Source of the DNA: JAVKFF01 sp040226215 | Lineage (GTDB): Bacteria; Pseudomonadota; Alphaproteobacteria; DSM-16000; Inquilinaceae | NCBI GenBank assembly: GCA_040226215.1 | Contig: JAVKFF010000036.1 | Coordinates: forward strand, 1-8,020 | Direction of reading: 5' to 3' | DNA: 8,020 nucleotides | In this document: positions 7,960-8,020 of the stretch, one piece after another | Layout of the letters: every line of letters begins with the position of its first letter | Position numbering within the stretch: the first letter of the stretch is position 1 | Made by a program: the position numbers and the translations under genes | The notes under the pieces: generated by a model | Told to the model about the DNA's origin: nothing | What the model saw: only the letters and a program-made list of their open reading frames with translations | Database searches by the model: none

Positions 7960-8020
7960 TTACTTGGTCGCTGCCAGAAGCCGCAGGCCGCCGGCGGTGC
8001 GGATCTGGAAGGTCAGGAAG
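7960..8020 (-). CDS. C-terminal end of an unidentified gene (possibly a second CMD-domain protein)
   Basis: The last 19 codons of a gene entering from the high-coordinate edge, reading FLTFQIRTAGGLRLLAATK then TAA. The stop is 14 nt before the alkylhydroperoxidase start, close enough for an operon. Codon use matches the neighbours. The fragment is too short to assign by itself. In the cassette this window resembles, the gene beside the Avi_7169-type protein is a CMD-domain protein of the Avi_7170 type (TIGR04029), so that is a guess from context only. Confidence 0.6.
   Translation of the reverse strand, partial: FLTFQIRTAGGLRLLAATK

Overview
The window is GC-rich bacterial DNA. Every supportable gene lies on the minus strand, so transcription runs from high to low coordinates. 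The strong G/C preference at third codon positions, the Tat-type signal on the solute-binding protein and the gene content suggest an alphaproteobacterium (Rhizobiales, Rhodospirillales or Rhodobacterales type). That placement is inference; there is no rRNA or other phylogenetic marker here.

Layout in transcription order: (1) the last 19 codons of an unidentified gene (7960-8020); (2) an AhpD/CMD-type alkylhydroperoxidase-domain protein (7322-7945); (3) a 301-bp stretch without a confident gene (7021-7321), with two hairpin-forming inverted repeats and an ATG-poor open frame; (4) a Tat-exported family-5 (DppA/OppA-type) solute-binding protein (5419-7020); (5) a 126-bp gap (5293-5418) with an elaborate repeat structure: four 14-bp tandem repeats enclosed by a perfect 12-bp inverted repeat; (6) a DppB-type permease (4312-5292); (7) a DppC-type permease (3455-4315), overlapping its predecessor by 4 bp; (8) an FMO-like FAD/NAD(P) oxidoreductase (1971-3401); (9) a fused two-domain DppD-DppF-type ATPase (322-1971), start-stop overlapped with the oxidoreductase; (10) the N-terminal 105 codons of a short-chain dehydrogenase/reductase (1-316), cut by the window edge.

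The genes read as one operon. It supplies a complete peptide/nickel/opine-type ABC importer (binding protein, two permeases, one ATPase with two nucleotide-binding domains) interleaved with redox enzymes: a flavoprotein, a peroxidase-like CxxC protein and an SDR. The likely logic is import of a small organic substrate followed by oxidative processing, with the alkylhydroperoxidase protein handling peroxides. The substrate cannot be read from the sequence. From memory, the layout resembles a conserved cassette covered by TIGRFAM families TIGR04027-TIGR04030 (KPN_01854/KPN_01858 and Avi_7169/Avi_7170 families), whose function is, as far as I know, not established.

The most unusual non-coding signal is the structure between the binding-protein and permease genes. 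In the sense RNA it can fold into a three-way junction, with G-U wobbles that form only on the transcribed strand. It may set the ratio of binding protein to membrane components.
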